Shown: positions 29,367 through 41,289, counted from the first letter of the stretch. The stretch: 64,000 bases of DNA from Mytilinidion resinicola (GCF_010093595.1 NW_022985438.1:62001-126000); one strand, 5' to 3'. Notes: generated from the letters alone by a model not told the origin. Made by a program: numbers and translations.

Positions 29367-31122
29367 GGCAACCGTAAGCTTCGCGCGTGCATCGAGTGCC
29401 GCAATCGCAAACTTAAATGCGATAGACAGTCGACCTATAGCGCGTGCACGCGCAGGAATGCTGCCACAACATGCGTGTACGATCGCAACGTTACCAGGAT
29501 CCAGAAAGAGCGCGAGTTGAGGCTACGGGCGGAGGCGCGGGCGGAGTATCTGGAACGCTTGGCCCAGCAGCTGTCACAGTTAAGGAGCGTTAACGGCGAT
29601 GGGACTGCTGTGTCAAGTAGAGCTAGGATCTGAAGAAAAAGAAGAAGGGGAGTCCAATCTCTCCAGCGACATCGACGACGACGACGGAACTAGTCTGCTG
29701 TTCGGCGAAGGCAGACCATTGCCGTATCGCGAAATTCTCTCCCGATTCTTGCCACTCCGAAAAGACGTTAACAGATTAGTCTCGTCGTACTTCACATCCA
29801 AGGCTATCGTGGCGCCCTTTATCCATTCGGGGCACTTCAGCAGGATATACCACAAGTTCTGAGACGATCCAGCTTCCACCTCGCCACTCTGGACATCAAT
29901 CCTATTCTCCGTACTTGATATTGCCACGAGGACGTTGTCTCCAAGCGCAGTCATGGGCCACAGCCGCTTCGCAGTTGCAGCCGCACATCGCCTTACTGCT
30001 GAGTCGTACTTCCGGTCTCAGCCAATAGAACTAGCCGTCGAAACCCTTCTACTCTACGCTTAGCGGAAGTGCATCACGAGCATGGACATGTCTCCAGATC
30101 TTGCTGTCCTTTTCGGAACGCTCATCCGCCTTGCGACGGCGCAGGGTTATCACCGCGATGGGTCTAAGCTCCTCGGCATCTCACTTTTCGCAGTCGAAAT
30201 GCGCCGTCGCACTTGGTCTCTCGCGATGCAGTTAGACCTGCTCGTCTCCTTCCAGCTTGGCCTGCCTAGCACAGTCCAATATCCCACCTGGGACACGCTA
30301 CCGCCCACCAACCTCCTCGATTCGGATTTTGATGAAGGTATCGCAGAACTGCCGCCTGCACGTCCGGTCACGGAGCACACAGAGCTGCCATTCTACATTG
30401 CTAAGCACAAGCTCATGGCAGTTTTGGAGAAGATTGTCCGTCTGGCCCAGTCCGCGCGGGAATATCTGGAGAGCGAAGTCGACGCCAGTGACGCGGAGCT
30501 CCGTTTCACGCACGCCAGTCTGCTAGACGTTTTCCAGTCCCGCACCATGGAAGAATCAGTCGCGGATAGCCCCTCTATCATTGTGACGCGATTGTGCGTC
30601 GAATTCATATACCTTGAATGTCTCTGCGTCTTACACCGGAAATATGTTACCTGCGGCCGAGAAGAGAGTATCCAGAGGTGCGCAACCGCAGCAACCGACC
30701 TCGTGCGGCAGTTTCTCGACATTCGTAGCGAGTTCGAACCAGGTGGACAGCTAGAAACGGAGAAGTGGTTCATGGGCAGTATTACATGGTATGATTTCTT
30801 ACTCGGATGCATGGCTTTGTGTCTTGTTCTATGCTCAACAAAACAGCTACCCGCAGATACGAGTGCGGTTGCGATCGATCGAGTGGCATCGCTGGGACTG
30901 CTGGAGGAGGCGGGGAAGCTGTGTGAAGACAAAGAAGCGAGAAACAAAGATACGCGGAGAGTGCGGCGACTACTTGAAGCTACCGTCTCTCGACTAAACA
31001 ATGACGAAGAGGACCGGTCCCTGAATGAATACCCAATGACGATTGACAACGAATGGGCGTACTTGGAGCAGTTTCTGGATCTACCATATGACGACGCGGA
31101 TCCATTTTTGTTTGGCGGGTGA
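29367..31122 (+). pseudogene. Zn2Cys6 transcription factor, broken
   Basis: Starts with a binuclear zinc cluster, 'RKLRACIECRNRKLKCDR', in which the fourth Cys is Tyr (TAT at 29436-29438 instead of TGT); the other five Cys keep the spacing. A leucine-rich linker 'EYLERLAQQLSQLRS' follows. Near 29625 the frame shifts to 'GSEEKEEGESNLSSD', continues to a TGA at 29860-29862 ('YHKF*DDP', Trp expected), and resumes. A TAG at 30061 precedes the fungal_trans-type middle domain ('MDMSPDLAVLFGTLIRLATAQGYHRDG', 'RRRTWSLAMQLDLLVSFQLGLP'), open from 30062 to 31122. At least one frameshift, two stops and a lost zinc ligand indicate a dead pathway regulator. It lies upstream of SDR, methyltransferase and P450 genes on the same strand. 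Confidence 0.8.
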
Positions 31123-31248
31123 GTCGGGTGAGAAGTCACGTGATGCGGGCGATTCGGGCGACCATTTCAATAAAAGATGGAAGCTCGGAGATCGATCATT
31201 CTTCTTCTCAGCTCATTTCGAACTGTTCTACTTTGAAATATTCCGACA

Positions 31249-32088
31249 ATGCCTTCACAAGACGTCATCTTGGTCACCGGCGCCAACACCGGTCTTGGAT
31301 TCCAGATTATCCGTGCCTCTGCTCGTCCGATGAAGGCTACACTATTCTCCTCGGTGACAGAGCCCTCGCCAAAGCTGATCAAGCAATCGATGCCGCTGTC
31401 AAGGAATTCCCGTCCTCTCGCAGCAAGCTGTTCCCTATTCAAGTTGACATCGAGGATGATGATTCCATCACTGCAGCCTTCAACGAGGTACAATCCAAGT
31501 ATGGCCGGCTCGATACCCTCATCAACAATCCAGGTACGCATATCCGCCTGACTCGACGACACCTAGCACTCAGCTAACTTCCCAGGCGCCCAGCTCGACC
31601 AGCAAGTCAAGGCTAGTCACATGACCGTGCGGCAAATGTGGAATGCTTCCTGGAATGTCAATACTGTCGGAACACACATCATCCCGTCTACGTTGATGCC
31701 GCTTCTTATCCAGTCCTCGAATTCCCGTCTCTTGTTCATAACTAGCGGTACGTCAACCCTAGCAGGGACGGAAGACCTCGCCGTCTTTGTCAACAAGTCT
31801 CCCGCAAAAGGCTGGCCGAAGGACGCGTTCAGTATTCCGGCGTACCGGAGCAGCAAGACTGGCATGAATGCGGGATTGGTGCCGAGTGCTGAAGGAGGAC
31901 GGAGTCAAGGTTTGGTGTATCTCTCCCGGTTATCTCGCCACAGGGCTTGGAGGGAGCCAAGAAGCGAATAAGGAGATGGCGCTGGCGATCCGGCGGTAGC
32001 GGGTGATTTCATAAGAAGCGTTTTGGAGGGAGCAAGAGATGCCGATGTGGGGAAGGTTATACTCAGAGATGGGGTGCAGCCTTGGTAG
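31249..32088 (+). pseudogene. Short-chain dehydrogenase/reductase (SDR), frameshifted
   Basis: From ATG 31249 the frame gives 'VILVTGANTGLGFQIIRA' (TGxxxGxG cofactor loop). A single-base loss near 31313 moves the reading to 'GYTILLGDRALAKA' and 'KLFPIQVDIEDDDSI', ending 'LINNPG'. An intron (GTACGC...CTAAC...CCCAG) at about 31533-31585 leads to 'NVNTVGTHIIPSTLMPLL', the catalytic Ser region 'LLFITSGTSTLAG' and the YxxxK motif 'YRSSK'. Further shifts near 31868 and 31985 precede 'VKVWCISPGYLATGLGG' and the C-terminal 'GDFIRSVLEGARDADVG', ending at 32088. All motifs survive but at least three frameshifts separate them. The length fits a classical SDR of about 250 aa. Likely a former tailoring enzyme. 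Confidence 0.8.
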
Positions 32089-32506
32089 GCTCGTGGAGTC
32101 TTTGATGCGTGGCAACGCGTAGAGCTTCTTGTATATGGATTGCGCGAAATTCAGCACTGCGGTGCACGTGTCAAAAGTACAAAAGGACCAACGCGAGATA
32201 GTCTGTCTGATTCAAGATGTCGAAAACGCATGAAGTTGGCCAATGATCAACTGAATTGACGTACTGACAGCTGCTTCGCGATGATCGGAGTTTTCAGGTG
32301 CGGCTGATGAACCTAATCCATCATCATAATTTGCACTGATGTGAGGCGTGGAGGCCTGAATGGCCTTATAATCTTACTCGTCTCTGCAAAAGTATCCGGT
32401 ATGTCTCCGCGCCTCTTCCAAGCGTCTTAAATATTGACCTATATCCAAATTCTCAGCCTACAAGCGCATATTAACATTTACTAGCAGCCTTATATTGAAA
32501 ATCAAG
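32089..32506. other. Spacer between SDR and methyltransferase remnants
   Basis: No coding sequence recognised; probably the former promoter of the methyltransferase gene. Confidence 0.35.
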
Positions 32507-33367
32507 ATGGCAACGCAGGAAGTATTTAAGGCACGCGAGTATCTCTTGGAGTCAGACGCAGAAGGCCAACGTCTCCAGGATCAGCAGGATATGTTCAGAG
32601 CTGCGAACGGTGATAAAATCTTACTAGCTCCTATCGACCTGACGAAACCCAATCTTCACATCCACGATATTGGCACATACGATGCCACATTTCTCCTCGA
32701 TCTATACAGCCTTTTCATCCCCGAGGGTACTCGCAAAACCGACTGGATGCTCGCCGTCGATCTTCTAGGTGCTCATTTCCCTTCGAAACCCGTGAAGGAA
32801 ATGCAATCCCAGAAATAAAACATCCTTGGGCCCTGGCCACCAGATCTCCTAGACACATTCGACTTGATTCACCAACGCCTCATGCTGGCGGGTGCTGATC
32901 CGAACACCCAAGCGAATGTTCAGCAGACCCTCAGACTCGCAAAACCAGGCAGTTGGACCGAACTCGTGGAAGCCGAGAAGCGACTAGCCCCAACGACGGG
33001 CCAGTAATGTATCGGTTTCTCTCGCTCATGGGGGAGTTATTCGGCTTCGTGCGGGTTCCGATGACCTATGCCCATGAATTGCCGCAGTGGCTCAAGGAAG
33101 CAGGGTTCGAGAACGTGAAGACGAAAGTTGTCCCGATTCCGTATGGATGCAGACAGCCTGAATCTCCATCGTAGGAGAATAGGTGCAGCTCTATGTCCGT
33201 GGCTCTGAAGGGAATCCTCGGGTATACCAAGGTGATTCCTGGAGGGGTCAAGTCGTTCACTGCGAAAGAGTTGGCAACTCTGATTCCCAAGGATCCTTGC
33301 GGAAATGGCGGAAAGTGGCGCTGAGTATGCCATCAGGTACGCTTGGGGAAAGAAGCCGATGGCCTGA
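32507..33367 (+). pseudogene. SAM-dependent methyltransferase (fungal secondary-metabolism type), broken
   Basis: ATG 32507 starts 'MATQEVFKAREYLLESDAEG', followed by 'ANGDKILLAPIDLTKPNLHI', typical of fungal class I methyltransferases (LaeA/UmtA-like group). The SAM loop should read DxGTGTG but is 'DIGTYDATF'. A stop at 32816-32818 interrupts '..MQSQK*NILGPWPPDLLDTFDLIHQRLML'. Later pieces in other frames are 'WTELVEAEKR', 'LPQWLKEAGFENVKTKVVP' and 'TKVIPGGVKSFTAKELATLIP', ending 'YAWGKKPMA' at 33367. The order matches a complete ~300-residue enzyme, but a damaged cofactor loop, a stop and several frameshifts make it non-functional. Confidence 0.7.
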
Positions 33368-33667
33368 TGTACAAGATGTTCCATGAGGCATTAATCCTAC
33401 TAAGATCTGCACTAAGACAAGTTCGAGCGCCGGACTTTTGCGGGGGACCAGAAAAGGCGGGGTGAATCTGGGGGAATTGCCGTCTAGGGCGGTTATGCTC
33501 CCTCGCTTCCGCTTCTTCGGAGCGGATACTAGAGCTTCCGATACCTTCACTGATATACATTATACTTCAATTCAATGTGCACAAATCGCAAAATACTCAT
33601 CAAGCGTATGTGATTCTTCAAAAGCAAGCCCATAGCGCGGACTCGAACGTCACCTCAACCCTTCGCC
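33368..33667. other. Spacer upstream of the P450 gene
   Basis: Only overlapping short frames without motifs. It contains the P450 promoter by position. Confidence 0.35.
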
Positions 33668-35459
33668 ATGCCATCTCTTCCTCCTGCATCCATTCCAGCC
33701 ATGTTCGTCGAAACTGGCGTTGGTATTAAGGCTGCCATCGCTGTGACAGCCTTCGTGGTCATCTTGACCGTGTCTGTCTATCTCAACGACCGCCCATACG
33801 CCGGCTTTGTGAGGATAGGGAAGGATGAGAATTCATGGAAGGCAAAACAGCGGTGGCTGTCATCGGCGAAAGACATAATGAATGAGGGGCTGCGGAGCGT
33901 AAAGGAACCCTAGGATTAGATTGAGTTCCCTGAGGAAATGCTGACAGAAACTAGACAAAATCCCCATTTCAAGTAATGGCAAATTGCGGGCCTTTAATCC
34001 TCTTGCCTCCGGTGATGATGGATGAGATCAGGAACGATGATCGAATGACGTTCAAAGCGTGGCTCAAGCAGCATTTCTTTACCACTTATCCAGGCTTTCA
34101 GGGATTCAAACCTGCGGTAGATAGCAACGTTTTTACGGATTCGGTGAGGATCGGCCTTACACAGTCTCTTAGTAAGTTTCGATTGTTCTCTGTCGCATGA
34201 GCGGCCAATGTAATTGAGGGTGAAGGATACTTACATGCTTGTAGCTCATGTGACAGAGATACTATCTCCCGAGGCTTCTTTGGCCCTGGAAGAGCTGTTC
34301 CCATACAGCACAGGTATTACTCCCATTTCAGATACCAACCACGCAAATCTGACAACGTACAGAGTGGCGCGAATACCAGTTCGACCAAGCTGCGTTGAAG
34401 ATCATCGCCCGTCTTTCCACTCGCATCTTCATCCCCGCCCTTGCCAGGAACGAAGAATGGCTCAACATTGCCGTCGACTATACCGTCGACTTCTTCACAG
34501 CTGCGTTTGTCCTGCGCCTTTGTCCACCTATTCTCCGCCCGATCGCACACTGGTTCCTGCCCCAAACGAGGAAACTGCGCGCATCCATTCGAACAGCTCG
34601 TCGCCTTCTGGAACCTGAGCTTGCGGCGAGGCGAAGGGCACAGGAAAAAGAACGGGAAGCGGGAAAGCCGGTCACAAAACCCGTAGATGCAATCCAGTGG
34701 GTACAGTCTGTCGCAGACGCCAAAGGTGTGTACGTCGACCCTGTGTACGCGCAGCTGAACTATACTCTCGGAGCTGTGCATACGACGTCTGTAACGTTTG
34801 TCAATATCCTCTATGACCTGATCGCCCATCCTGAGTATATTGAGCTGTTGCGCAAGGAGATTCACGACGTGTACCAGCAGGCACCGAAGTGGGATAAATC
34901 GACGTTGAGGGAGTTGAGACTAATGGATAGTTTCATGAAAGAGAGCTCGCGGCTCACGCCCGTGACGATGTGTGAGTACTCTGCTTTTCCTCCATCAGTG
35001 TCGTATTCTAACGCCTGAAAAGTACCGGTGAACCGCGTTGCCGAAGAGACAGTAACCCTCTCCGATGGCACCGTCATTCCCAAAGGCGCCACCCTCGGTG
35101 TTCCTACGCTGCGCTCGGTCGACCCATCCGTCTTCCCCGATCCCTTCAAATTCGATGGCTATCGCTTCTTGAATCTCAGCCAGGAGCCCGGCGGCGCGAC
35201 CAAGTATCAATTCGTTAGCACCAGCAACGACAGCATAGTCTTTGGGCACGGAAAGCACGCGTGTCCGGGTCGGTTCTTCGCTTCCAATGAAATCAAGATT
35301 ATCCTGGTGCACTTGTTGACAAAGTACGACTTGAAGTTTCCGGATGGGAAGACGGAGAGGCCAAAGCCTTTGGAGATGGGTGCTGATCTCATACCAAATC
35401 CGGATATGAAAATTTTGATCAAGTCGAGAGTGGATGAAGCCGGGGATAATCAGTTTTAG
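33668..35459 (+). CDS. Cytochrome P450 monooxygenase, 520 aa, five exons
   Basis: Exons 33668-33898, 33955-34171, 34245-34313, 34363-34971 and 35023-35459 sum to 1563 bases; introns are 49-73 bp with GCTGAC, TCTGAC and CTAAC branch signals. The N-terminus has a membrane anchor ('IKAAIAVTAFVVILTVSVYL', about 20-40), placing it on the ER membrane. Conserved parts are an I-helix 'LGAVHTTSVTF' (AGxxT region), ExxR as 'KESSR', 'FDGYRFLN' in the PERF position, and the haem loop 'FGHGKHACPGRFFASNEIKI' with Cys near residue 456. The haem loop and C-terminal style resemble fungal CYP68/CYP503-type enzymes that oxidise terpenoids or other secondary metabolites. No lesion was found, in contrast to the broken regulator, SDR and methyltransferase just upstream. 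The substrate is not inferable. Confidence 0.9.
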
Positions 35460-35714
35460 TTTGTCTTGGTGCGTTATGGTAGGCGTGAATGGTCCTACAT
35501 TTCTAGCTCGACAGACTCTTCGTGTGGAGGCACTACGCTTGAAAGCTAGCCGTTTCAACGATGCTACGATGTTAGATCTACGGACTGTGCTTCCCTATCC
35601 TTACTCGGAGAAGCCTCTAAGATATTAATAAAATAAGTGAACGTGCCGCATTGAAGAAGAAAGTCGGTCGAAGTGGCTTAGTATTGACGTAAGTTGCTAC
35701 CAGAGTAACCAACT

Positions 35715-36736
35715 TCAAACTGGTAGACAAGATAGAATCCCCTTGAGCTTGTCTAGCACGATCGCCTGAGTCGCAGCATCGACAGTGGACTTGTCTGATG
35801 CCTTCCCAGGGCTTACACTCACGTAGCAGCCCGCTGTCCCTACCACCTTGCTTTCAGTGGGAAGTCTTTTGCCGTTTCCGCACGTGTAGACGTCGGGGTC
35901 TATTGAGGCGGGCAGGATATTCGTGTGGATTCGACTGAAAACAAACTTGAAATCGCTAGCACTGCTACAAGTGCTCGCCGAGACATCGGGGAAGTTGACA
36001 TTCAAGAAAACCCCGGTCGGCAGCAGAGGAGTACCCGATGCGATCATGGTTGAAGTCAAATTGAGGGCCAGGTCGGCGTACACGCTGGTGTAAAGCGGAG
36101 TTGGCTGATCGAAGCCAGTCTGTTCTCCAGATTTTCCTGAGAACGCGATAGCCGGAATCGATGCAGTGCCAGCAGCGTATGAAGCTGCTCCCACTGTTCC
36201 AGAGAACGAGTTGATCAAGCCTAGATTGGACCCCACGTTCGGGCCAGTGACAGCAATATCAGGCTTCGAATCACCGAAGAATTGAGGTGCGACGTTATCG
36301 ATGCCGTGCTTTATTGAAGTAACCGGGAACGAGTTGACCCAGTTCAGCCGCGGATTCGTTGCATTGAAGCCAGTTGCGCTGCCGGCTTGACAGCTGTTGA
36401 ATTCGCATGGTGAAGTTCGGTTGGTTGGTGGTGAGTCTAAAGATCCTAGGACTCGTGAATACAGAAATAGAACCAGTCATGCGATAGATTCGAAATGCGG
36501 AGGTTACCATTATAGTATCGTCTTCTTCTACGAATTCAAGGGATCAAAAGAAAACGCCACGAACCTCTGCCCGATTGATTCTCCGCGGGCCCAGAAAGAA
36601 TCACATCGTTACCCGCGTCAGCGAGGACTTTGTAGAGAACTCTAATGTTGATTTCGGCCCATCCATCGTCATTCGATTGCACGATCCGTGCAGCGAGCGC
36701 GGCGAGGGGCAGGAAGGCAGGCACAAGCAAACGCAT
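35715..36736 (-). CDS. Secreted SurE-like 5'/3'-nucleotidase/phosphatase, 300 aa, two exons
   Basis: Exon 1 is 36565-36736, the intron 36446-36564 (GTTCGT...GACTG...CCTAG, 119 bp) and exon 2 35715-36445; total 903 bases. A signal peptide 'MRLLVPAFLPLAALAA' leads directly into the SurE metal site 'RIVQSNDDGWAE' (Asp-Asp). The N and further acid-phosphatase motifs follow as 'GPAENQSG' and 'SKPDIAVTGPNVGSNLG'. A middle block 'LNWVNSFPVTSIKHGI' and four Cys in the C-terminal half fit the secreted fungal subgroup. It would dephosphorylate nucleotides or other phosphate esters outside the cell. It converges on the P450 gene, 255 bp away, and appears intact. Without the intron the reading would hit a stop after 66 residues. 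Confidence 0.9.
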
Positions 36737-37523
36737 GGAGACAGCGTTAGAAATAGTGTGTATAGAAACGAGTGAGAGGAGCTGCGGATGCGCCAGGCTT
36801 CAATTAAGGACCGGAGGACTCCTTATACAAGATTTGATGAAACACGCGACACCATCTAGAGGACACACGGACGGCGTTTCCAACATGATTGACGGAGAGG
36901 TTTGACTGGGCAAGGTCATTGCTTCGGTGATTTGTCTCTGGATCGAAGGTGGTGGTTGGTAGCCCGTGGAATTTGGAGGCGGCCAGGGGCGGGCGTAGGC
37001 CGAGAAGAGTAGGTGCTAGCTCTGTTGGGACACGCACTAAAGTCACCTGAGTATGTTTAGTTTCACGATCGTGAGAAAGCACAAAACGAAATGGTGTTAT
37101 CTACTCCTGCGAAGGAGATGAAACAATATATATCCTTCGACCCTCCCAAACTAGCTTCCTCTGCTGGACGCTGCCGAGGTTGTAGAGCAGAAAAGGACCT
37201 CAAAACCTGAAAACGATTCGCGATGCATCGAGATGTCCAATACCGAAACGAATCCATGCGTTTCAAAGATTTTTGAGGTACTCCAGTCTCAAGACAACGT
37301 ATTAAGGGCCTTCACCCTGTTTGGTCTCGATTTTTTCGACCAAGTTTACACGTGACATTTACGTGCGCATTCAACTGATCTTCGCGTCCTCTTCTCCGTC
37401 GTTTCTTTCATCAGCCACAACACTCCTCTTCCCCTTCTTCTTCACAGTTCTCTCATGTACTAGCGGCATTGACATAGCGTATGATTACAAAGCCCTATCT
37501 TTCATATTCGTATCTGAGCCTGC
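36737..37523. other. Spacer, no gene seen
   Basis: Upstream region of the SurE gene and downstream region of the ankyrin-like gene. Short frames only, none with a motif. Confidence 0.35.
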
Positions 37524-38567
37524 TCACTTGAGAGCACGTTCAGCCTCGCTCTTCGTACAATGACTTTCAACCATCATTCTAATACCCTGATCCACCCATC
37601 CCTCTTTCACTACTTCTAGCATTTTTCTGCCCCTCACAATCATGCTAGCTCCCTTCTTAAGCAGAATCCGAACCATGCCCGTATTACCTTCCCTGATCGC
37701 CCGCATTGACGGTATATCGCAATAACCATGGCCCGTACTGTGAAGAGATTATCCGTTTCGTCGACAACCCCCGTTCAAAAACACACAGCATCATGTCCTC
37801 GCTCCCGCTCTTGACGGCAGTATGCACGGATTTGGCGTTTGCGAGGATAGCCCCATGAGCTATCGGACTGTCTGGACTCTCGATGTTCCCACGCGAGATT
37901 GCCGCTTGAAGAATCGCGCCCGAGTTAGGGACTAATTTGTCGCGACCGTAGAACCCAACTGCCACTGTGCTGAAAGGGCCAAGATTTGGGTCTGCACCAT
38001 GAGAGAGAAAATATGAAACTATCTCTGGCTTGTCGGGGACGGATCTAAGCCAGAGGGACCCTTGTTAGTCGTATACCGACTTGAAGGGAATACGAATGCA
38101 GTGACTTGATGGGGACAAACGGTATGCAACCAAATTAAACGAACGCAGGTTGGGACAGATATTTACAATAAGAGAGCTTGACCTTGAAAGTACAACACTA
38201 AGGTACATCCAGGGCTCCGGTTCAACCCCATATTCGTATCTTCCCATCCATTCTCCCGGAGAAAGTTGAGACGTGGGATTGATCCTATTTTCAAAGCTGA
38301 TCCCACTATCGAGCTGTCAATGGAGACATTCTTGTTGTTTAGAAGGTGTTCTAGCATTTTGTAATGGCCGCCGCGCATAGCAACTTCGAATCCAAATCGA
38401 CGACCATCTCGGAGATTTGTCTTACGTGGATCCAAAGTTTCCAAGAAACAGTCCAGCTCGCTAGGATCGTTGGAGTTGCAATCTCCCCACACTAACTTGA
38501 ACCCTTCTGGGGAGATTCGGGGACCCCTGGGGTCGACCTGTCGAGGGTTCTTTTCGGTTTCAGCCAT
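37524..38567 (-). CDS. Ankyrin-repeat-like protein, multi-exon or decaying
   Basis: ATG 38567 begins 'MAETEKNPRQVDPRGP'. Exon A contains ankyrin-like text, 'FEVAMRGGHYKMLEHLLNN', then 'FLRENGWEDTNMGLNRSP'. After a probable intron (about 38050-38200) the reading resumes as 'DKPEIVSYFLSHGADPNLG', 'GAILQAAISRGNIESPDSP' and 'SVHTAVKSGSEDMMLCVFERG'. A frame change near 37720 leads to 'PSMRAIREGNTGMVRILLKKGAS' and the stop at 37524. These are three to four degenerate 33-residue ankyrin units, a protein-protein interaction scaffold. I could not settle whether the last frame change is a 49-bp intron (GTGTGT...TTCACAG) or a mutation. Confidence 0.5.
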
Positions 38568-39169
38568 GCTAAAGATTCTTTGACTACAGAGCCTAGAGTA
38601 GTGGCAAAGGCTGCTATTTCTACCCTTCTTTCGGTGGCACAGTATGCGCCCCGCTCCGCCACCTGTGACCAATATCCTGCAAAATCACCTTGCTAGACAG
38701 CCCCACGCCCAAGCCTCGCTCGATCTTGTGGGGTCGCTATGTCGTAGCCTTGTCCATTTTGTAAACATTTTAAGTTCCGAGGCAGACGCTGTGTGTAAAT
38801 CAAATGACTTCTTTCTCCAACTTTTCACACGTTTGTCTGTTAGGCCTCAAGTCCTCACTTCAAAGCAAGGGCCGAAACAGGTGGAAAACAAACGTTCTAA
38901 GTCAAACTTCTTTAGAGTTGGAGCAGAATCGATCTTTAGACAAATCAGCGAGGGAACACTTGCGGACAAAACCCCAAGTTGAATCAAGACAAGTAGGAGT
39001 GTCGTGGTAGACCATGATGGGCCGTTAATCAGCCGGAGCAAGATAAGTATATCTGTTAGGTAAATAGAAAAGATCGAGTAGAATCCAAGTATGTGTAGTA
39101 AGAGCTGGGCAATCTATTTCATTTCATAATCATTGATCCGCCTCAATTTAGTCACAGAATCGAACTACA
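38568..39169. other. Spacer, no gene seen
   Basis: Lies between two minus-strand genes. Frames on both strands, up to about 112 codons, lack motifs. Confidence 0.35.
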
Positions 39170-41076
39170 TTACAACAAAGACTGATGGCACTTCTGCAAC
39201 GGCTCCACCACATTCACCAAGAGTTCGTGCCTCCACGACTCCCTCTTCGTCCCTACCATGAACCGCGTTAGGCACCACGCCACCGCATCTGCGTACTCCT
39301 GTCCCACTTCATGCAGAACCTCACCTGCCAACTCCGTTGCTGCGCCAAGATCTGAAAAAGTGTTGGGGTCATTTGCAGGCAGTGAGCGCTGTCGGAATTC
39401 CGTCGACTCAAATGGCATGCCGAAACAGAGCTCTAGAAGCAGTATCCCTAGCGTGGAAAACGTCGTATCGCCGAATACGCTGGGCTGGGCGGTTGATGAG
39501 GCGAAATTACACGAGAGGAACGGCTGGTCGGCAAGTATGCCGTGAGAGTCCTGTGGGTTGCAAGGGAATAAGATATCTGCTTTGCTCCATTGGCCGCCGA
39601 GCCATGGCGTGGACTGCAGTTGAATGTGGGATGAAGCGATGGTGAAGGCGATGAAGAACCGCTGGCTGCGTTTCAATCCGATCCTGGGTGGTCTGGCCAA
39701 AAGACGTTCAAGAGAGATCGTTTTTCGGATATCCTCTTTCGAGGCGATGGGAATCACAGTATAATTGCAACCTGGGACATCATCTTTTAGTTGTTCGATA
39801 TTAGACACATTCGGCTTCCCTAGCTCCTCGCAAAGATTGCTGATACTGGGCTCGATAGTGTTGTTTTGGGTGGTGAAAGCAACAGTTGCACTTTAACGTG
39901 ATGTTGTTGCTACAGGCGCTATCCGCGAGGGGGAGCGTTCTTCTTGCTCAAAGTCCTTTCTATAATTTAGTTTCTGAAGTCGATTTGGCGCTATGACAAA
40001 ATGTGCGTAGGGTAGTGTAGTGCTGCACTTACGGCATTTGCGTGGCTGGGTGTCCTTTCTGACGGCTAACAATGGATGGCCGCGGAGTTGATGGGATCGA
40101 TATAGCGCTTCGAGGAGTCCTCGCTAGTTGCGAGACAGGAATTGAAACCACTGGAGACTGCTTTGCTTGAGAGACCATACTGATATCTGTCTCTCTCCAA
40201 GTCCACGGTTGCGGCTGCGGCATGGGATCGTCATTCCCGATTAGAGAAACCATTCGGAAGCTATAATCAGCTACGGACGGATGCCTAAGTAGTAAATCCA
40301 CGTGGCGCACCCGTTGACAGTGACATGTCCACGCAGTCTTGATAACATTGAAGATCCCGTTGGCATATTTCCAAGACTGCAGTACGGATTTATTCAAGGA
40401 CGCCTTAGCACGGCCGGCATAAGCGGTTGCTCGGGATGCTGAGATCCTGTCACTAGTATCGAGAAGATCATGGAGACGTGTGTTGTATTCCGCGAGTTCC
40501 TCGAAGAGTGCCTTTCGGGTAGACTTGTCAAAGGTAAAGCCTATGCGGTGTTTCGGCTTCAACCTTCTTGCGCCCCTTATTCAAAAGCACGGAGGTGCCC
40601 TACATTAGGCTTGTCAGAGTCAGCGCGATCATTTGGGAAGTTTTCGTTACCTTTGAAATGGTTGCCGTATTTGACGGTGCCATGTCCTCTGGCCGGACTT
40701 TTCTTGCCCTCTCTTGCAGCTCTTTCATCACTCACACCATACCGTCAATCGTCTGCTTATACTGTTCATACGCAGACTTAGATAGCCGCTTCTCAAGTTT
40801 CTCTTCTAGCTCAGGAACACTCCAGCCTGGCCCGGCGGGATCCGCAAGCAGCGTCTTCACCTCGTCATCGTCTGCAATCAGCGGCAAAAGGCACTCTTCA
40901 AGATTCCGTCGGAAAGCGAGCTCGTGGTACCCAATATCCCGCAGGCACCGCTGATACTCGCGCCGGAATTGCCACCAGTCTTGAAGCAGCTTCGCGCCGC
41001 TCTGCCAGTGCTCTAGCGCCGAGATGAGAATGGGAAATCCGCCGAGGACTACACCAGCGACTTCGACACCGCTCAT
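39170..41076 (-). CDS. DUF7580-type fungal protein (kinase-like C-terminus), multi-exon
   Basis: ATG 41076 starts 'MSGVEVAGVVLGGFPILISALEHW', the hydrophobic N-terminal helix typical of fungal HeLo-like/DUF7580 proteins, followed by 'RREYQRCLRDIGYHELAFRRNLEE'. The middle exon (about 40029-40562) gives 'FTFDKSTRKALFEELAEYNTRL'. After an intron of about 200 bp, the last exon (39170 to about 39850) reads 'ISNLCEELGKPN', 'KTISLERLLARPP', 'QRFFIAFTIASSHIQLQSTPWL', 'FSTLGILLLELCFG' and 'AVAWCLTRFM'. The C-terminal half resembles a degenerate kinase C-lobe, as in DUF7580. Another small intron (GTAACG...CTGAC...TGTAG) lies near 40600-40650. Exact joins around 40565-40740 are unresolved. Such proteins often sit near HET and ankyrin genes and are suspected of roles in self/non-self responses. 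Confidence 0.65.
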
Positions 41077-41289
41077 CGTCTGCGGGACGAAGTAAAGCAG
41101 TCAAATGATGTATCAAAAGGAATGATGAAGCCGATCATGATGTGATCAGACCAGAGTATCTGCGCGAGGCTCTAAAATAGCAGTGCGTGGGGGCCAGGCT
41201 CCAACCATATGCAATCCCCGCAACCTCGTGCCATCCAGAGAATCGAATCAGTTACATTCCGATTTGTGCTGGTTAGCCTCGAGCCCTCA
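41077..41289. other. Divergent intergenic region
   Basis: Separates the DUF7580 gene (minus) from the C2H2-ankyrin pseudogene (plus); it probably held both promoters. Confidence 0.35.

Noticed and set aside
29367..36736. Complete biosynthetic cluster
   Set aside because: No PKS, NRPS, terpene cyclase or RiPP precursor was found nearby and three of the genes are broken.
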